Source: Branchinecta lynchi
Taxonomy: Eukaryota > Arthropoda > Branchiopoda > Anostraca > Branchinectidae
Direction of reading: 5' to 3'
Length of the DNA stretch: 64,000 nucleotides
Assembly: GCA_023053575.1 (NCBI GenBank)
Contig: JAKZAP010000007.1
Location: 19,555,464-19,619,463 of the forward strand
Positions 48,553-59,844 of this stretch are shown here, piece after piece; the first letter of the stretch is position 1, and each line of letters starts with the position of its first letter. The position numbers and the translations under genes are program-made. The notes beneath the pieces were generated by a model, which was given only the letters and a program-made list of their open reading frames with translations, was not told the DNA's origin and searched no databases.

Positions 48553-49998
48553 CAAACAAATAAAATAAAAAATAAATATGATTATATGTCAAATCAGCCT
48601 TGCCAAGAAGGGCCGAAATACGGCTCTAATAAAATGAAGCTGACTTATTCGTTTTGAAGTGTCAAACATGATTCGCAGTCAGCTTGGGCCGTGAAGGAAT
48701 ATTTTGTCAAAAATCTTTCAGTAGACTGAACGTTTTTTTTAATAAACCGCCATAGGGAATTCACATTCGCTAGGCGAGTTTGGCACCGCAAGCGGAAGGG
48801 TCTGTGTCGTCAGGCCCCAAAATTTGCACAGCGCCGTTTCACCTCCAGCTCCAATTTTGTTCGTGTCGCGTTTCATTTTATAAGCGGAAAAACATCGCGT
48901 TCTGTGAGCACCTAGCTTAACGCCACAGCTTTGAGAGCGGCCGTGAGCCATACGTGATTTTCTATGCTAAGAGTATGAACTGGCGATTTTCATTTGCCGG
49001 TTGTCTAACTTGCAAGTATATATCGTCCAGTAAAAAAAAAAAAATGATTTCATGGGTGCTTTAAGAGCTAGCTGTGCATTTCACCAAAGTTACAACCTGC
49101 GCCACCCCAAAATGGGTTTCTTCAGACTCACTGAACATTTTCGGGGAAATCGGTAAATTGCCGGAACCAGCCTCGGGAGAAAAGGCAAAACCTTGCGGAA
49201 GAAGAGATAAGAACAAGGAAACTTGTCGAAATACTGTCGGAATGGCCTGTGTTTTTGCGGAAGAAAGCACATCCCATTGGAACGTCCGATGGACTTATCT
49301 TAGTGAAAAGCTAGAGGTTCGAAACTGTTCTTGTATGAGCCGATCCGTGATATTCAGTCAAGAAGACGTCGCATTTGTTATGGGAAAGGGTCAAAGTGAG
49401 GCTGTTTGACATCAGAAGGGAATGGAAGCGACTCGGGACAGCGGGTCGTTATATTGAAAATTCCCCCGTTCCGTAAAGCACACCTCGCACTACTTATTGC
49501 TTATGTTCCAATATTTAAAATTATCTGAATACTGTAAAACTAAGCTCTGCTTTTAACAAATTATTCGCGACTTTAGCTGTTTTAAGAGTTTTCCCAGACC
49601 CATTGACTTCTAAGAAAAACTCGGCAAGATTGAGATAACCAGTTTTATGCATCAATAATATGATACGTGAACACTCGTTGGGAGCATAATGCGCTTGGAA
49701 AATCGTCAATCGCGCCAAGTGCAAAGACTAGTGTGGTGTCGTCAGTGGGTTTAGACTGTAGCAAATGAAATTTAGGTCTTCAGGTTTAAGAATTAATGAC
49801 TGCAATGCGGAAGTAGGTTGAATTGGCACTATAGGTAGGGCAAGTCCTTTAAGCCTCTTATACTAATTAGTTGTCCTCGCTGTCAGATAGGATTATAGTG
49901 TTTCTACGAGGTTTACATGAAGCTACATGAATTGAATTTCTCCGAGTCGGGATGGGGATCGCTGGGCTTACTGCCCTACTATGTTCTAACTAACGCTG

Positions 49999-50352
49999 GT
50001 GTTATCGGAATATCCCGTAAAGACTTTCTTCTCAACGGAATGTCTCCTGGCAGACCAACTTCACCACTTTGCGCATTTGCAACCCCTGGACTACTACCGC
50101 TCGAATTCGGCAGGAAACTCCTACACTTACCGAATTACCTGTGCACGCTTTACTGACGTGTACTTTACTTTTGTTACACCAATCGGCTCTTTCGAACTAA
50201 CGAAATACTTTAACACGGCTGTTCTACTGCACACTGTAGATGGGATTTTCAACTCTGATCAGTTCGACTACCCAAAATTTCTTCAAAATTTAGAGGCGAA
50301 AGGCTTTTCTCTTGCTTTGTATTATTTTACGAATGTGAATCCTTATTCCTGA
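49999..50352 (+). CDS. unidentified ORF, possible exon or gene remnant
   Basis: The + frame reads about 117 residues to a TGA, including DYYRSNSAGNSYTYRITCAR, FTDVYFTFVTPIGSFELTKY and DQFDYPKFLQNLEAKGFSLA. It starts from GTG, with a stop three codons upstream, so there is no good initiator. An AG at 50048-50049 (TCTCCTGGCAG) could be an acceptor. The peptide is rich in Tyr/Phe with ordinary codon variety, and looks more coding-like than most ORFs here. No known domain is recognised, and it does not fit into the CSPG4-like frame. Confidence 0.3.
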   Translation: MLSEYPVKTFFSTECLLADQLHHFAHLQPLDYYRSNSAGNSYTYRITCARFTDVYFTFVTPIGSFELTKYFNTAVLLHTVDGIFNSDQFDYPKFLQNLEAKGFSLALYYFTNVNPYS

Positions 50353-50781
50353 TATGAATGAAAAAAAAAATAATCCAGATGTGGTAGCAAGAGATTTTCT
50401 TACTTTCGAGTTAACCAAACGGTTATCAGAAACATAATTATCTCGAAACAAACTCGTAAATCTGTAAATTTTCTTAAATTATAAGAAAACTGGATTTCAG
50501 GCTCCCACAAACGCTGCCAACACGATATTGGGATTCTGTCGTATTATGGCGCTCTTAACCTTTTCTGTAGTTGAAATAAACAGATAGTGATATTCTGACA
50601 GAAATACTTTCGATCGGTCAAACAAGATGAAGATGTAAAAGAAACAAGATAAGCGGAACTCACTCTCCGTTCAATAGCTTTCCGCAAAGTCAAAGTAATA
50701 CGCAATTCAGCACAGGTAAGATTTAATAGTGTTCTCCTTCTCTCTGAGTTCGCTCTGTCGGTAAGGTCATCCGACCTCGCG

Positions 50782-51088
50782 CAGTGTTGCCACATGTCAC
50801 ACGATAGTGTGAATTGTCACTGTTTTGTTTTTGTCACTTTTGTCCTACGTAGGACATGAAAATCACTCTATATTTCAGAAAATGGCCATTGTGTCCTTTT
50901 TACAGCAAGGATTCCGACCAGAAGTGACTATTTCAAGTTTTTTTCATGAAAGTAAAATTAAGAAGTGCCATTTTTACAGAGGCGATTCGATTAAAGCGAA
51001 CATTTCATGAAAATAGATTTCACTCCCAATTCACTCTCTGTTTCGGGACAAAAGTCACTCTCTAAATATTTTTGATGTGGCAACCCTG
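50782..51088. mobile_element. hAT-like MITE with perfect 8-bp target duplication
   Basis: The ends are CAGTGTTGCCACATGTCAC and TTTTTGATGTGGCAACCCTG (inverted CAG-GTTGCCACAT). The flanks 50774-50781 and 51089-51096 are both ACCTCGCG. CAG ends plus an 8-bp duplication are standard for hAT elements. The interior has repeated CACTC and GTCAC motifs and no coding sequence. Confidence 0.85.
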
Positions 51089-51469
51089 ACCTCGCGTCCT
51101 TAACTAATTCAGTCATCAAATGACTATTGTTATGATGGGGACTAAGCTGCTGAGCGAAGAGGTAATTGCTAGGGATAGTGTAGCACGAGAGAAAGGCCTG
51201 AGTGAGAACGCATCCCACCACATTACCCTTTGACTACAAATCCCAAAATTTAGCGGAGTGAGACGTAGGCTATATGAGAGCGCAGAATGGTACCGAAATA
51301 TCGATATCGGAAGTGAAAATATGAATATATTGAAATATCACTCGACACTACCGCTCAGAGCGGCAGGTCTAGGGAAGCAGCTTAGTTTGGGGACTCACTT
51401 TGGCCAATCATGGACGACCGCCTAAGGAGCTCGGGAGAGAGCCCCCCCCCCCCCCCCCTCGCTTCACAG

Positions 51470-51945
51470 AGTCGTACTCTCAGACGTATGTTTTGGGCTT
51501 GCCTGTATGACACTCGTACATTTTCAGCTTGCAACATTGACATACGTGGGTTACCAAACATGAATTTTGCCCTTGAATTGCTTGTTTCTAGTCGGATGGC
51601 TACGAAGAGATATTCACGTTTTGAGCTTGTCAGATTCACAATTGTGTGCTATGAGTTTGTCAGAATGACAATCATATGTCCTAAGCTTGAACTCGCCTGC
51701 GAATGACCTGTTTCTTGTCGTATTTTGCAAACAGATTTTTACACATTATGAGACAGTCGTAAGTTTCGAGCTCGTCAGAATGACACATGTATGCCTGGAG
51801 CTTGCCTATTATGAATTTTACCTGGAATCATGTTTCTAGACGTATGGTTGCGTAGAGATTATCTATTGAGTCAAATCTTACGAGATAATCGTATGTATCA
51901 AGCTTTGAAAGTCGTATGTTTCTACCTTGTCAGGACGACATAAAT
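51470..51945. repeat. diverged satellite with nested periods
   Basis: A motif of about 30 bp (CGTATGTTTTGAGCTTGTCA GAATGACA) recurs with heavy divergence. A longer block (GAATTTT...TTGTTTCTAG..GGATGG) recurs near 51581, 51709 and 51830, a second period of about 125 bp. A stray monomer is at 52596. A C run of about 16 precedes it at 51440. Confidence 0.55.
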
Positions 51946-52698
51946 GCAGTTACCGAATGGTGATTTTGAATTTACTAATTCTGATTTTCGAAAGAAAACA
52001 AAAGTTGTGGTGGTTGGCGATTATACTTTCCTTTGGACTAAAAAAAAAAAAGACTGATCACAAATGTTTCCGAAAAACTTTGACTTCAGCGTCTTCCATT
52101 CGGATAGATGGCCTATTCTCTATCTAGTCGAACGGCAAGTTATTTAGCTGAGGTTTTGGTTTCAGATCTGGGCCGCGTTAAAAGCTAAAAATTGGTTTGT
52201 GAAGTAGGTGAAACCAGTAAAAGACGGATTCAGAAAATTTCACCTGTGGCGCCTTTCGTGTAGTAATATTTTCTCTATTTAACTGAAGGGTGTGTCATTT
52301 AGATGGGACTTCAGGCTTGAGATTTTGGTGTCTATGCCACTTTAACAGCTATAATGCGTACGCAAAACTGTTGAATTTGGCCAGAAAATTTCGGATTAAA
52401 AATTTACTAATCTACTAAGCTGGAATCCTGTTGTTTATGTGTTTATTATTTTATTCCTGCATCGATCTGTTGCCTAACCTTTTCTAAATGTATTCATTTT
52501 TCTTGAAATTTTTTCATTTTTTCACCTGCAGATGGCTGTAGATGCTGTATTTTATGTCTATTGTCTCTAATCGGTATAATTGCCGGGGCCTAGCCAGTCG
52601 TATGTTTTGAGGTTATCAACCCCCCCCCCCCGAGTGCCCAAGCACCTCGAATCGCCCCTGGTGGGGAGACTCAAACGTCACTGTGCGCAAAGGTTCGG

Positions 52699-53015
52699 CA
52701 GTGTTGCTACTTTCTCTGACGGAACATCTAAGACATTCTGGCGCTAACTAAATTAGGTCCTTGTTCAGTTTTCGATGAAAAAAAAACCTCGTAGATTCCG
52801 AGGCTTCAATTTACCCTTGTAACAGGAGTTACTATTTGTAAAATATATAAATCCTTTTTCCGACAAAGGTTGCCTTGAAAGTGGCCAAAATTCTTTGGTG
52901 TCGCAGAATTTGATATATGTTTGCCGTAAGTGCGATTTCTTGTGACAAATTTTTCACAGCTGTGAATCTGGGGGAAGTCACAAAATCTGTGACAAAGCGA
53001 CCAGTGGCAACACTG
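52699..53015. mobile_element. hAT-like MITE, related ends
   Basis: The left end CAGTGTTGCTACTTTCTCTG and right end CCAGTGGCAACACTG form an inverted repeat close to that at 50782. Flanks AGGTTCGG and ACGTTTTG only partly agree, so the target duplication has decayed. The interior differs from the other copy. Confidence 0.65.
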
Positions 53016-53855
53016 ACGTTTTGGGGAAGACATTACTCTACGGCCACTTGAGGCCTAGGCAGTTTTCGCAAGTCAGATTCCGGGAACGCCGTTTGATTCC
53101 AGGTGTGTCAGCGATTAGTCAGCAACTGTCTGCGTAATTGGCGAAGAAACGTGTCAAATTGTGACGAGTCGCCTGGATTGTGTCTACTGAAGACTCCTAC
53201 AAAATTCCAGTATAGATCAACCACGTTGTCCCTCTGGCGCTTGTCGAGTACTCGAGTCTTGGGAGAATTTTCATTTATTTACTAGTAAGAGTCCATCCAC
53301 GCTCTCCTAATTACGAAGAGCCCACAGGGGTAAACAAGAGCAAGAAGTCGACGAGGTCTGGAATGGGCTAGAGACATTTCATCGCCTTCTTACAGAGGAA
53401 AAAGAGAAAAAAACTACCAGTTTGCAAACAAAGGATCAAATCAACATTCCTAATATTTTGTTTTTTATGTCAGTGTATTTCAGTTCCGTTTCTTGTAGTC
53501 AATTGCGAATCAATAAATAAGATGCAAAGTCCCTCATTTGTTAGTTATTCATGAATGTTTCCAACTAACCATCCGTCAGAAGAGCGGTCAGACATAAAGT
53601 AAAAAATTGTCGGATAGACCATTTTATTTTTTCTATTCGTTTGTCTTGTTTTCGTTTAGACCAGTTTAGTTTTGTATTTGACCCAAGTCTACTGCCCACT
53701 TTACATTCTCGTTGTGTGTCATCTAGCGGAAACCAATGATCCTGTAAAGAGGGAAAATCAGATGTGTAATATGAAAGGTATCAAAGCATCCGTACGTCAG
53801 TCACTATGCCCATTCATTCTTTTCGTTCTTCTCTCGTTACTTGTTTCAGTCGCTA

Positions 53856-54115
53856 AATTGTACCGTGTTCTTCAAAACTGTGCTAACTGAAACATGTGTG
53901 AAGCTGAGTTAACTATACCATTGGAAAGAACATAGCTGATTTGGTATTCTGTTAAATTGTGCTAAATGTTAGATGACGACATGAGCGCCATCTAACAGGT
54001 AGATTAGTTCTAACTTTCTGACCTCCTACTTTCTTCATGCAGATGACATACACAAAACTGGGCCCTAAAATTATGAAAATGTAGTTAGCACAGTTTTGAA
54101 GAACACGGTACAATT
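53856..54115. mobile_element. MITE with perfect 33-bp inverted repeats
   Basis: The ends 53856-53888 and 54083-54115 are exact inverted copies, starting AATTGTACCGTGTTCTTC. The 260-bp element has no coding sequence. The perfect arms suggest recent insertion or selection for the ends. Confidence 0.75.
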
Positions 54116-56310
54116 CTCTTTGTCACAGAATTTCAAGCACATAGGCTTGAAGATGTAATGCATAACTTATTACACTTTCGATTTCATCTAATGAACTTTT
54201 TCTTTCGGGTTTGTGTTACCTCTTTGTGCTTGTACCTTTATGCATGAAATATTTAGCAACTACAACGGTAAACGATTGCCGAAAAATAAAATCTTTTTAG
54301 GCCAGGCGCAATAGTGGGCATTTTTCAGAAGGGAAAAATTCGCTTCATAAACCATTGAAATGCACAATTTTCTTGAAATTCAAATTTTCCGCTTCAGGAC
54401 GAACTTTTTCTTGTTGGCCAAACAGTCAATATTTTGAACGTCACTACTAGAGCCAAAAGTGACATTAAAATAACCCAGTGAGTTGTGTGTCTGGCTTTTC
54501 AGTTAAACTTTAAGAATTTTTCGTACGAAGTAACTGTTTTGTTTTCTATCCGGTGCCGGAATGAAAATGTATTCCATCTAGGTTGACTCACTGTCAGTGA
54601 TTTATATGTTTCTCAGCGGCAGCAAAGTGTCATCATATGACTGCGTTTTATGCTGTCCGGACATACCTAAGCTTTTGTTCATTCATCGGTTGTAGGATAT
54701 ATGTTTCATCTAAGCCTTTCTCCCCATTTTCGATCATTCGTCGACCGTAAGCCTCTAATAAAATGAAAGATGAGATGTTACATGTGTCTTAAATGTTTCT
54801 TCAGACCTTCCAGCTTGCCAAGTCATTGAATATTGCGCAGAGGAGGAGATAAAAAGATCGAGATGCCGACGTCATGTTACTGACATGTTTTGATGTGTGG
54901 AATGGGATGTAAAGAGGAAATCATTCTTGCTTTTGTTGGCGTTATGACTGCGCAGGTCACGGGGAACCTTTTCGAAGTATAAGTCTATCTGTGACTTAAA
55001 GTTTAACTGGAAACAACTTATTTTTGTATCTTGTATTTAATACCGTGAATCATTGTGGCTCTGTTGGGGGGTATTTTTTTTCAGCATAGTCGCTCGTAGT
55101 GACGTTGGGACTATAGACGGCGTCCCGACAAGACTAAATTCATTGTTAGATCTCGCAATCGGAATTTCATGGAGGGCGTGTGTTTTCTTATTCTGTAAAA
55201 TCGCGGAAAATCAAAGACACCCCTATATTCCTGGCAACATGAAGATACCCAGAAATAGCAGCTAAGCAAGTTTGTTTATTGACAGCAGGCAATTTGTTGT
55301 TGTTGTCGATCCAGGTATTAGAAAATGCATATACCATAAGTTTAAAAGATCTTTCACACAGATAGGATCACTTATTGGCGATAAATAGGGCTGCCCAGCT
55401 GGGTATTTTGACGTCTACAAATTACAAAGTTATGAAGTTGGTGGGATACGGTGTGAAGCGGAATTTAAATAGAAGGTAGTTTAAATCGAAGGACTTTATG
55501 AATCCATTTTATTATTTGTGTTGTCAGTTAAATATTGTGTATGTCCCACTCGTAGCTGAATACACACTCATATGTTCTATCCATTGAAGCCCTCAGACAG
55601 TGAACAACACAGTATAATAATTACTAACTGAAAACAGACCTACAACATGCTATCCTAGCATAGACATGCAGAATCGAGAATATGCATATTGACGAGCAAA
55701 AAACACGAATTACAAAGAAGAAGAAAAAGAAACAAGTATTCAAAGATTCAGAACTAGCCTAGGTACAATTAATCACTAAACATTAGGCGGGTCGGCATAA
55801 GCTCGGCCAAATGTCGTGATGCAGCTTATCATAGGGTACAGCACACAGCACACATCTTTAAACATAGTCACTATTTTCGTTGAATTTGTTAGTTTTATCT
55901 GTTGACCCTTTTAGTATGTTTTATTTTGTTTTATATATATATTTAAGTGAAATTACTTTTGATGTAATGATAAAAATTTACTTTGATTGAATTTGAAAAA
56001 AAAAAAATCAAATCATTTCTTTAAAGTGATTTTTATTTGTTTCAGAAGTTTTTGGCAAAATGTTCGCCGAATGAGCCTATCGTGTAAATTGTGGTCGATA
56101 AGTTTTGTATCGACTGATGAATTTGTTACGAATTGTGTTGCAATTATCTTTGAACAGGCAAATTAATTCGGGTGTTTAGTTATGTTTGGACATAGAAGTC
56201 AAATTCGGCGTCCACGCTGTGAAACTTACTTTTTAGAATTGAAAATCTACTCTACTCTACTCTACATATGTTCTCCGCTTATTTTGTCTCAAAAATATAT
56301 TTTTTTTCAG
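54116..56310. other. intron with F3 ends, otherwise empty
   Basis: F3 termini lie at 54497-54520 (CTTTTCAGTTAAACTTTAAG) and 54996-55120 (TTAAAGTTTAACTGGAAACA), facing each other, so a diverged element may span them. CTCTA repeats occur at 56248-56265, just before exon D. Confidence 0.4.
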
Positions 56311-56613
56311 TCGACAGTCATCTCCGCGTCGCTATGGACTCGGGCGGTGGTCTTATTGATATTGCAAGCGACCAGCCAATCAGCAACAGCTTCTGGCACG
56401 ACATTACCGTCAAAGTAACTCCATCTGGTCTCGAGATGAGTATTGACGATGGCAGCGCGCTGAGGCGGCAGAATTCAAATCAGCCTTTGGACCTCTCAGG
56501 GAATCTCTTTATTGGAGGAATTGACATCAGCAAGCAGACGAAAGCGCTGAATCAGGGCGTCAAAACGGCAAATGAGAGTTTCCAGGGGTGTCTTGGGAAA
56601 TTGGAGGTGGAAG
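56311..56613 (+). CDS. CSPG4: CSPG4-like exon D: rest of laminin G domain 2
   Basis: The exon is bounded by a long T run ending in CAG and by GTGAGT. It starts with TC, which completes a Val codon begun by exon C's final G, and ends with one G of a Gly codon (phase 1). The 100 codons contain DSHLRVAMDSGGG, SFWHDITVKVTPSGLEMSID, LSGNLFIGGID and SFQGCLGKLEVE. The W-H-D-x-x-V strand, the NLFIGG strand and the QGC cysteine are LamG hallmarks; the partner cysteine would lie in the next exon. No continuation was found between 56614 and 64000. That stretch holds a LINE tail and repeats, so the next exon is probably beyond the window. Confidence 0.92.
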
Positions 56614-56796
56614 GTGAGTGAATTTGGTTTAAGTACGTTTGGGTATAGAACCCCACCCCCTCACCACGCCGGCTATCTATTTATTAAACAATGGCTAAAA
56701 CGGAAAGTCAGCAACACTGTTCATCAGCAATATTTTGGTCCTTCTTGGCCAGAGTCCTCGTCAGCATGACTGGAACAAAGGAACCTACAGTATGGT

Positions 56797-57430
56797 CCTC
56801 ATGTTTGGAATATATTGCCCGAGTGTGTGAAAAATGCGCCTAGTCTTCCTGCTTTCAAGTCACTGGCAAAGAAGTTCCTTTTGTCTCGGGAATGAAAGTG
56901 GTGAGAACCCGATCCAGGTTATCCATTCTAATCAAGGTATGGTTATTATTGGTTATCCATTTTATTCAAGGTATTGTTCTCCCATTTTCTTTATTTGTTG
57001 GTGTATAATCTTCTTCTTGTCTGTTTATCTTAATCATTCATTAGTTGAACTTTTAGTGTATGAGTAGCTCGGTATGAATGTAATGAATAATTATAAATGA
57101 ATTACATCGCTTGCCCTTCCAAGCTTCATTGCCTTTCTTGGCAGGCGAAAGGCGAATAGTGTCTGTTTTTTTTAATAAATGTATCTCTACTCATCTCTAC
57201 TCTAAATAAAATTATAAATGAAAAAAAAAAAAATTGTAGTTGAACTTTTAGTGTATGAGTAGCTCGGTATGAATGTAATGAATAATTATAAATAAATTAC
57301 ATCGCTTGCCCTTCCAAGCTTCATTGCCTTTCTTGGCAGGCGAAAGGCGAATAGTGTCTGTTTTCTTAATAAATGTATCTCTACTCGTCTCTACTCTAAA
57401 TAAAATTATAAATAAAAAAAAAAAAATGAT
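56797..57430 (+). pseudogene. LINE 3' end (WNxLP tail) with duplicated 3' UTR
   Basis: The + frame reads WNILPECVKNAPSLPAFK, then SLAKKFLLSRE and a stop. This is the typical C terminus of CR1/L2/Jockey-type reverse transcriptase ORFs (WNxLPxxVxxAxSLxxFKxxLxxxL). A 3' UTR follows, and its last part is tandemly duplicated: blocks starting at 57043 and 57238 share nearly identical sequence with period 195 bp, each ending in an A run. The fragment starts just inside a copy of family F6 (56700-56770). It lies 184 bp after exon D, in the following intron. Confidence 0.65.
57043..57427. repeat. 195-bp tandem duplication
   Basis: Two almost identical blocks start AGTTGAACTTTTAGTGTATG at 57043 and 57238, each ending in an A run. 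They form the 3' part of the LINE fragment. Confidence 0.85.
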
Positions 57431-57725
57431 GATGTGTAAAAGAAAAGTATAATTGGTACTTGTATATTTGATACGTGTGTCCGTTTGTTTATTTTCGTTA
57501 AAAAAAAACACAAAGTATGTTGAAATAAATAAAAATAAAAAAAGGTTCTTTTGCTAAATTAGAAAATGCTGGCCCCGACTGGTAATTCCCTAGGGGCCCT
57601 GGGTCTCTTTGTCCGGGCCTGATCGTGCAACAGCATGATAGCTTACGGTTTTCACTTTACGTTAAACAAGCTGTTTGGCAGATTATACTTCACACAGATA
57701 TTCACAGACATTAGGAATATTTTAC

Positions 57726-58133
57726 TTAAAGTTTAACCGAAAAGGACTGAGACACGACTATCTAGTTACCCATCACTTATTACTTCTTTGCTCCGCAATT
57801 CATGAGTAATCGGTTTTCGGATTTCTCTTACCTCTATGCGCGCGTCCCTTTGTTGTATGCTTGATGAAGAAGATTTACGAAAAAGAAGTGTTCACGCAGC
57901 CATTCGAAGAGCTGATCAATCACCACTGAAGCTGCGTTTGTGTTGAGATTCAGATTTTCCGCGTCAAAGTAAAATTTGCGTCGTGGGGACGGCTGTTGAT
58001 GTTCTGGACGTCATTACTAGAGCAGATAGTAGAAAATCAATAAACCCCCTCAGCAGAACCCACATAATTTAGTGTATTCAATTGTTTGACGAAAATAAGT
58101 TGGCTTTTTCAGTTAGACTTTAAAACCGATTTT
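57726..58133. mobile_element. F3 element, inverted copy
   Basis: The ends are TTAAAGTTTAACCGAAAAGG and TTTTTCAGTTAGACTTTAA. The interior is the reverse of other copies (CGTGGGGACGGCTGTTGATG; AATTTAGTGTATTCAATTG). Partial F3 copies also occur at 17513-17700, 35350-35452, 39084-39372, 42829-42860, 54497-54520, 54996-55120 and 60895-61082. Confidence 0.65.
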
Positions 58134-58692
58134 GAATTTATTTTTAGGGGGGGGGGCTGACAGCACCCTCGAATATCTTCGCTGAAGATGCTGTTAATAC
58201 TGTATCGCTTGACATCAGCTGTGTAATAGAAACAGGTTTGGCTATTCTCGGTGTCAGGATACTGAAAAAAATGTCAAGTTAAGCGTGGTTAAACTCGACG
58301 GGGTCGTGAGTTTTACTTTAACGTATATTTACCGAAGTGTCCTTACATTGGTATGGTATTGCCAATTTGTTCGTGGCGTGTAGCGTCAAGTACTACTATT
58401 ACTGTACACATAATCTCACTACTATCGTTAGTATTTTTATTAATACTTTTTTTGACGTATTTATCCTTTATGACGGATGGGAGCCTACATAGCTGGTAAT
58501 AACAGATACTAGCCTATTCGGGCGACTTGGTTTGGGATGATGAGCACTTATGGGGGGTCCGAGGAGTTATCTGATTGAACGGTGATGGATGGAACACTTC
58601 TGATTTCCCGAGAGCCTATTGGGGGGAGAAGGACGAGTGATACGGAAAAGGACGCTGATAAAATTTAGTCAAATGAGAAGAATTCCTTAGTT

Positions 58693-59745
58693 AACAAGAC
58701 CAAAGGTTTCGATGGGATCCCAAAAGTTCAAACTTGATCCAGACAATTGGGTCTTGTCTTCGCCAGATCCAGTCTTCGCCAGTCTGCTTGAACATTTTTA
58801 TTATTAAAATTCAGAAACAGATTAAGGCAAAATAGCTAATCATCTGAGAAAACCAAGTTCAGATATGGAGTTAGCATGTGTGTTTACACCTATAAGTCAT
58901 ATCTGTTTTGAAGTACTTGTCCGGCGAAAAAAGAAAGCTAAAAAACGAACTCAGCGTATCTTCTTTTTTTCCCAATATCGAACATCTAATCAAATTCAAA
59001 TGAAAATCAATCAATCTAATCAAATTCAAATGAAAATTTAACTTATAACAAATTTTCCGGCTCCAGCCGGATTCTGATCGAACTTTGTGTCCGGGTCAAA
59101 AATTATTGTCCTACACGGATTCAGCATCTCGTCTTACCCCTAAATCGGATATCTAATCAACTACAAACAAATCTTTAACTTTTAATAATTTTCCAGTTCC
59201 GGCCGGTTACCTGGCGAACTAGTTGTCCGGGTAGAAAATTGTTTTCACAGAACTGTTCAGCATGTTTTCTTACCCCTAAATTGAACAACTAATCAACTCC
59301 AAATAAAGTTTTTCACCGTCGAGTTCAGCATATTTTCTTACCCCGAAATCGAACATTTTTTCAACTTCAAATAAAACTTTTACTTTTAACAGACTTTCCG
59401 GTTTTGGCCGGATTCCGGGAGAACTACTTGTCCGATGACAAAATGGTTTTCATCGTCGTGTTAAGCATGTCTTCTTACCCCATAATCGACTATCACATTA
59501 TCTGTTTAAAAATATTTAATTTGCCCCTTAATTTAAACCCCCTCTCCCACCCCTAAATGTAGGACTACAGAACCCATCTACGAACTTGACCTTACTCTTG
59601 ACCCAAAAAATCCTCACACCAAGTTTCATCAAAATATCTCATTCCGTTCGAGAGTTATAGTGCGTACAGACGGACGGACGGACAGACGGACAACTTTTGC
59701 GATGTCATAGGGATCCCTCCACTTACGTTTTGGGATCCCAAAAAC
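58693..59745 (-). mobile_element. R2 element, left arm of a head-to-head pair
   Basis: On the - strand the head is at 59745 (TTTTTGGGATCCCAAAACGT) and the 3' end at 58693 (CATCGAAACCTTTGGTCTTG TT). It shares subfamily markers with the right arm at 59845 (GGGTCAAGAGTAAGGTCAAG; GACATGCTTAACACGACGAT) that are absent from other R2 copies. Confidence 0.7.
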
Positions 59746-59844
59746 CCATAGAAGTATTCGCTCTTCTTCTCTTCCTTACACAATACCTAGATCGGACAAT
59801 CTCAAAATAAGAATTTACTATTTATGAGGTACTTCAAGTTCAAG

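Larger units (their letters stand above)
22789..56613 (+). other. CSPG4: CSPG4/NG2-like proteoglycan gene, 5' part (four exons)
   Basis: Four separate exons on the + strand join in phase into one reading frame of about 336 residues with no stop. The order of motifs follows the N terminus of CSPG4: SFFG start, LamG1, cysteine pair, LamG2. In the known family this is a single-pass membrane chondroitin sulfate proteoglycan that binds matrix proteins and growth factors. The LamG pair is followed there by about 15 CSPG repeats, a membrane helix and a PDZ-binding tail. None of those later parts, and no signal-peptide exon, was found in the window, so the gene is cut at both ends. Introns are about 12.6, 11.0 and 9.3 kb and are filled with repeats. 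Family assignment is confident; orthology is inference. Confidence 0.88.
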
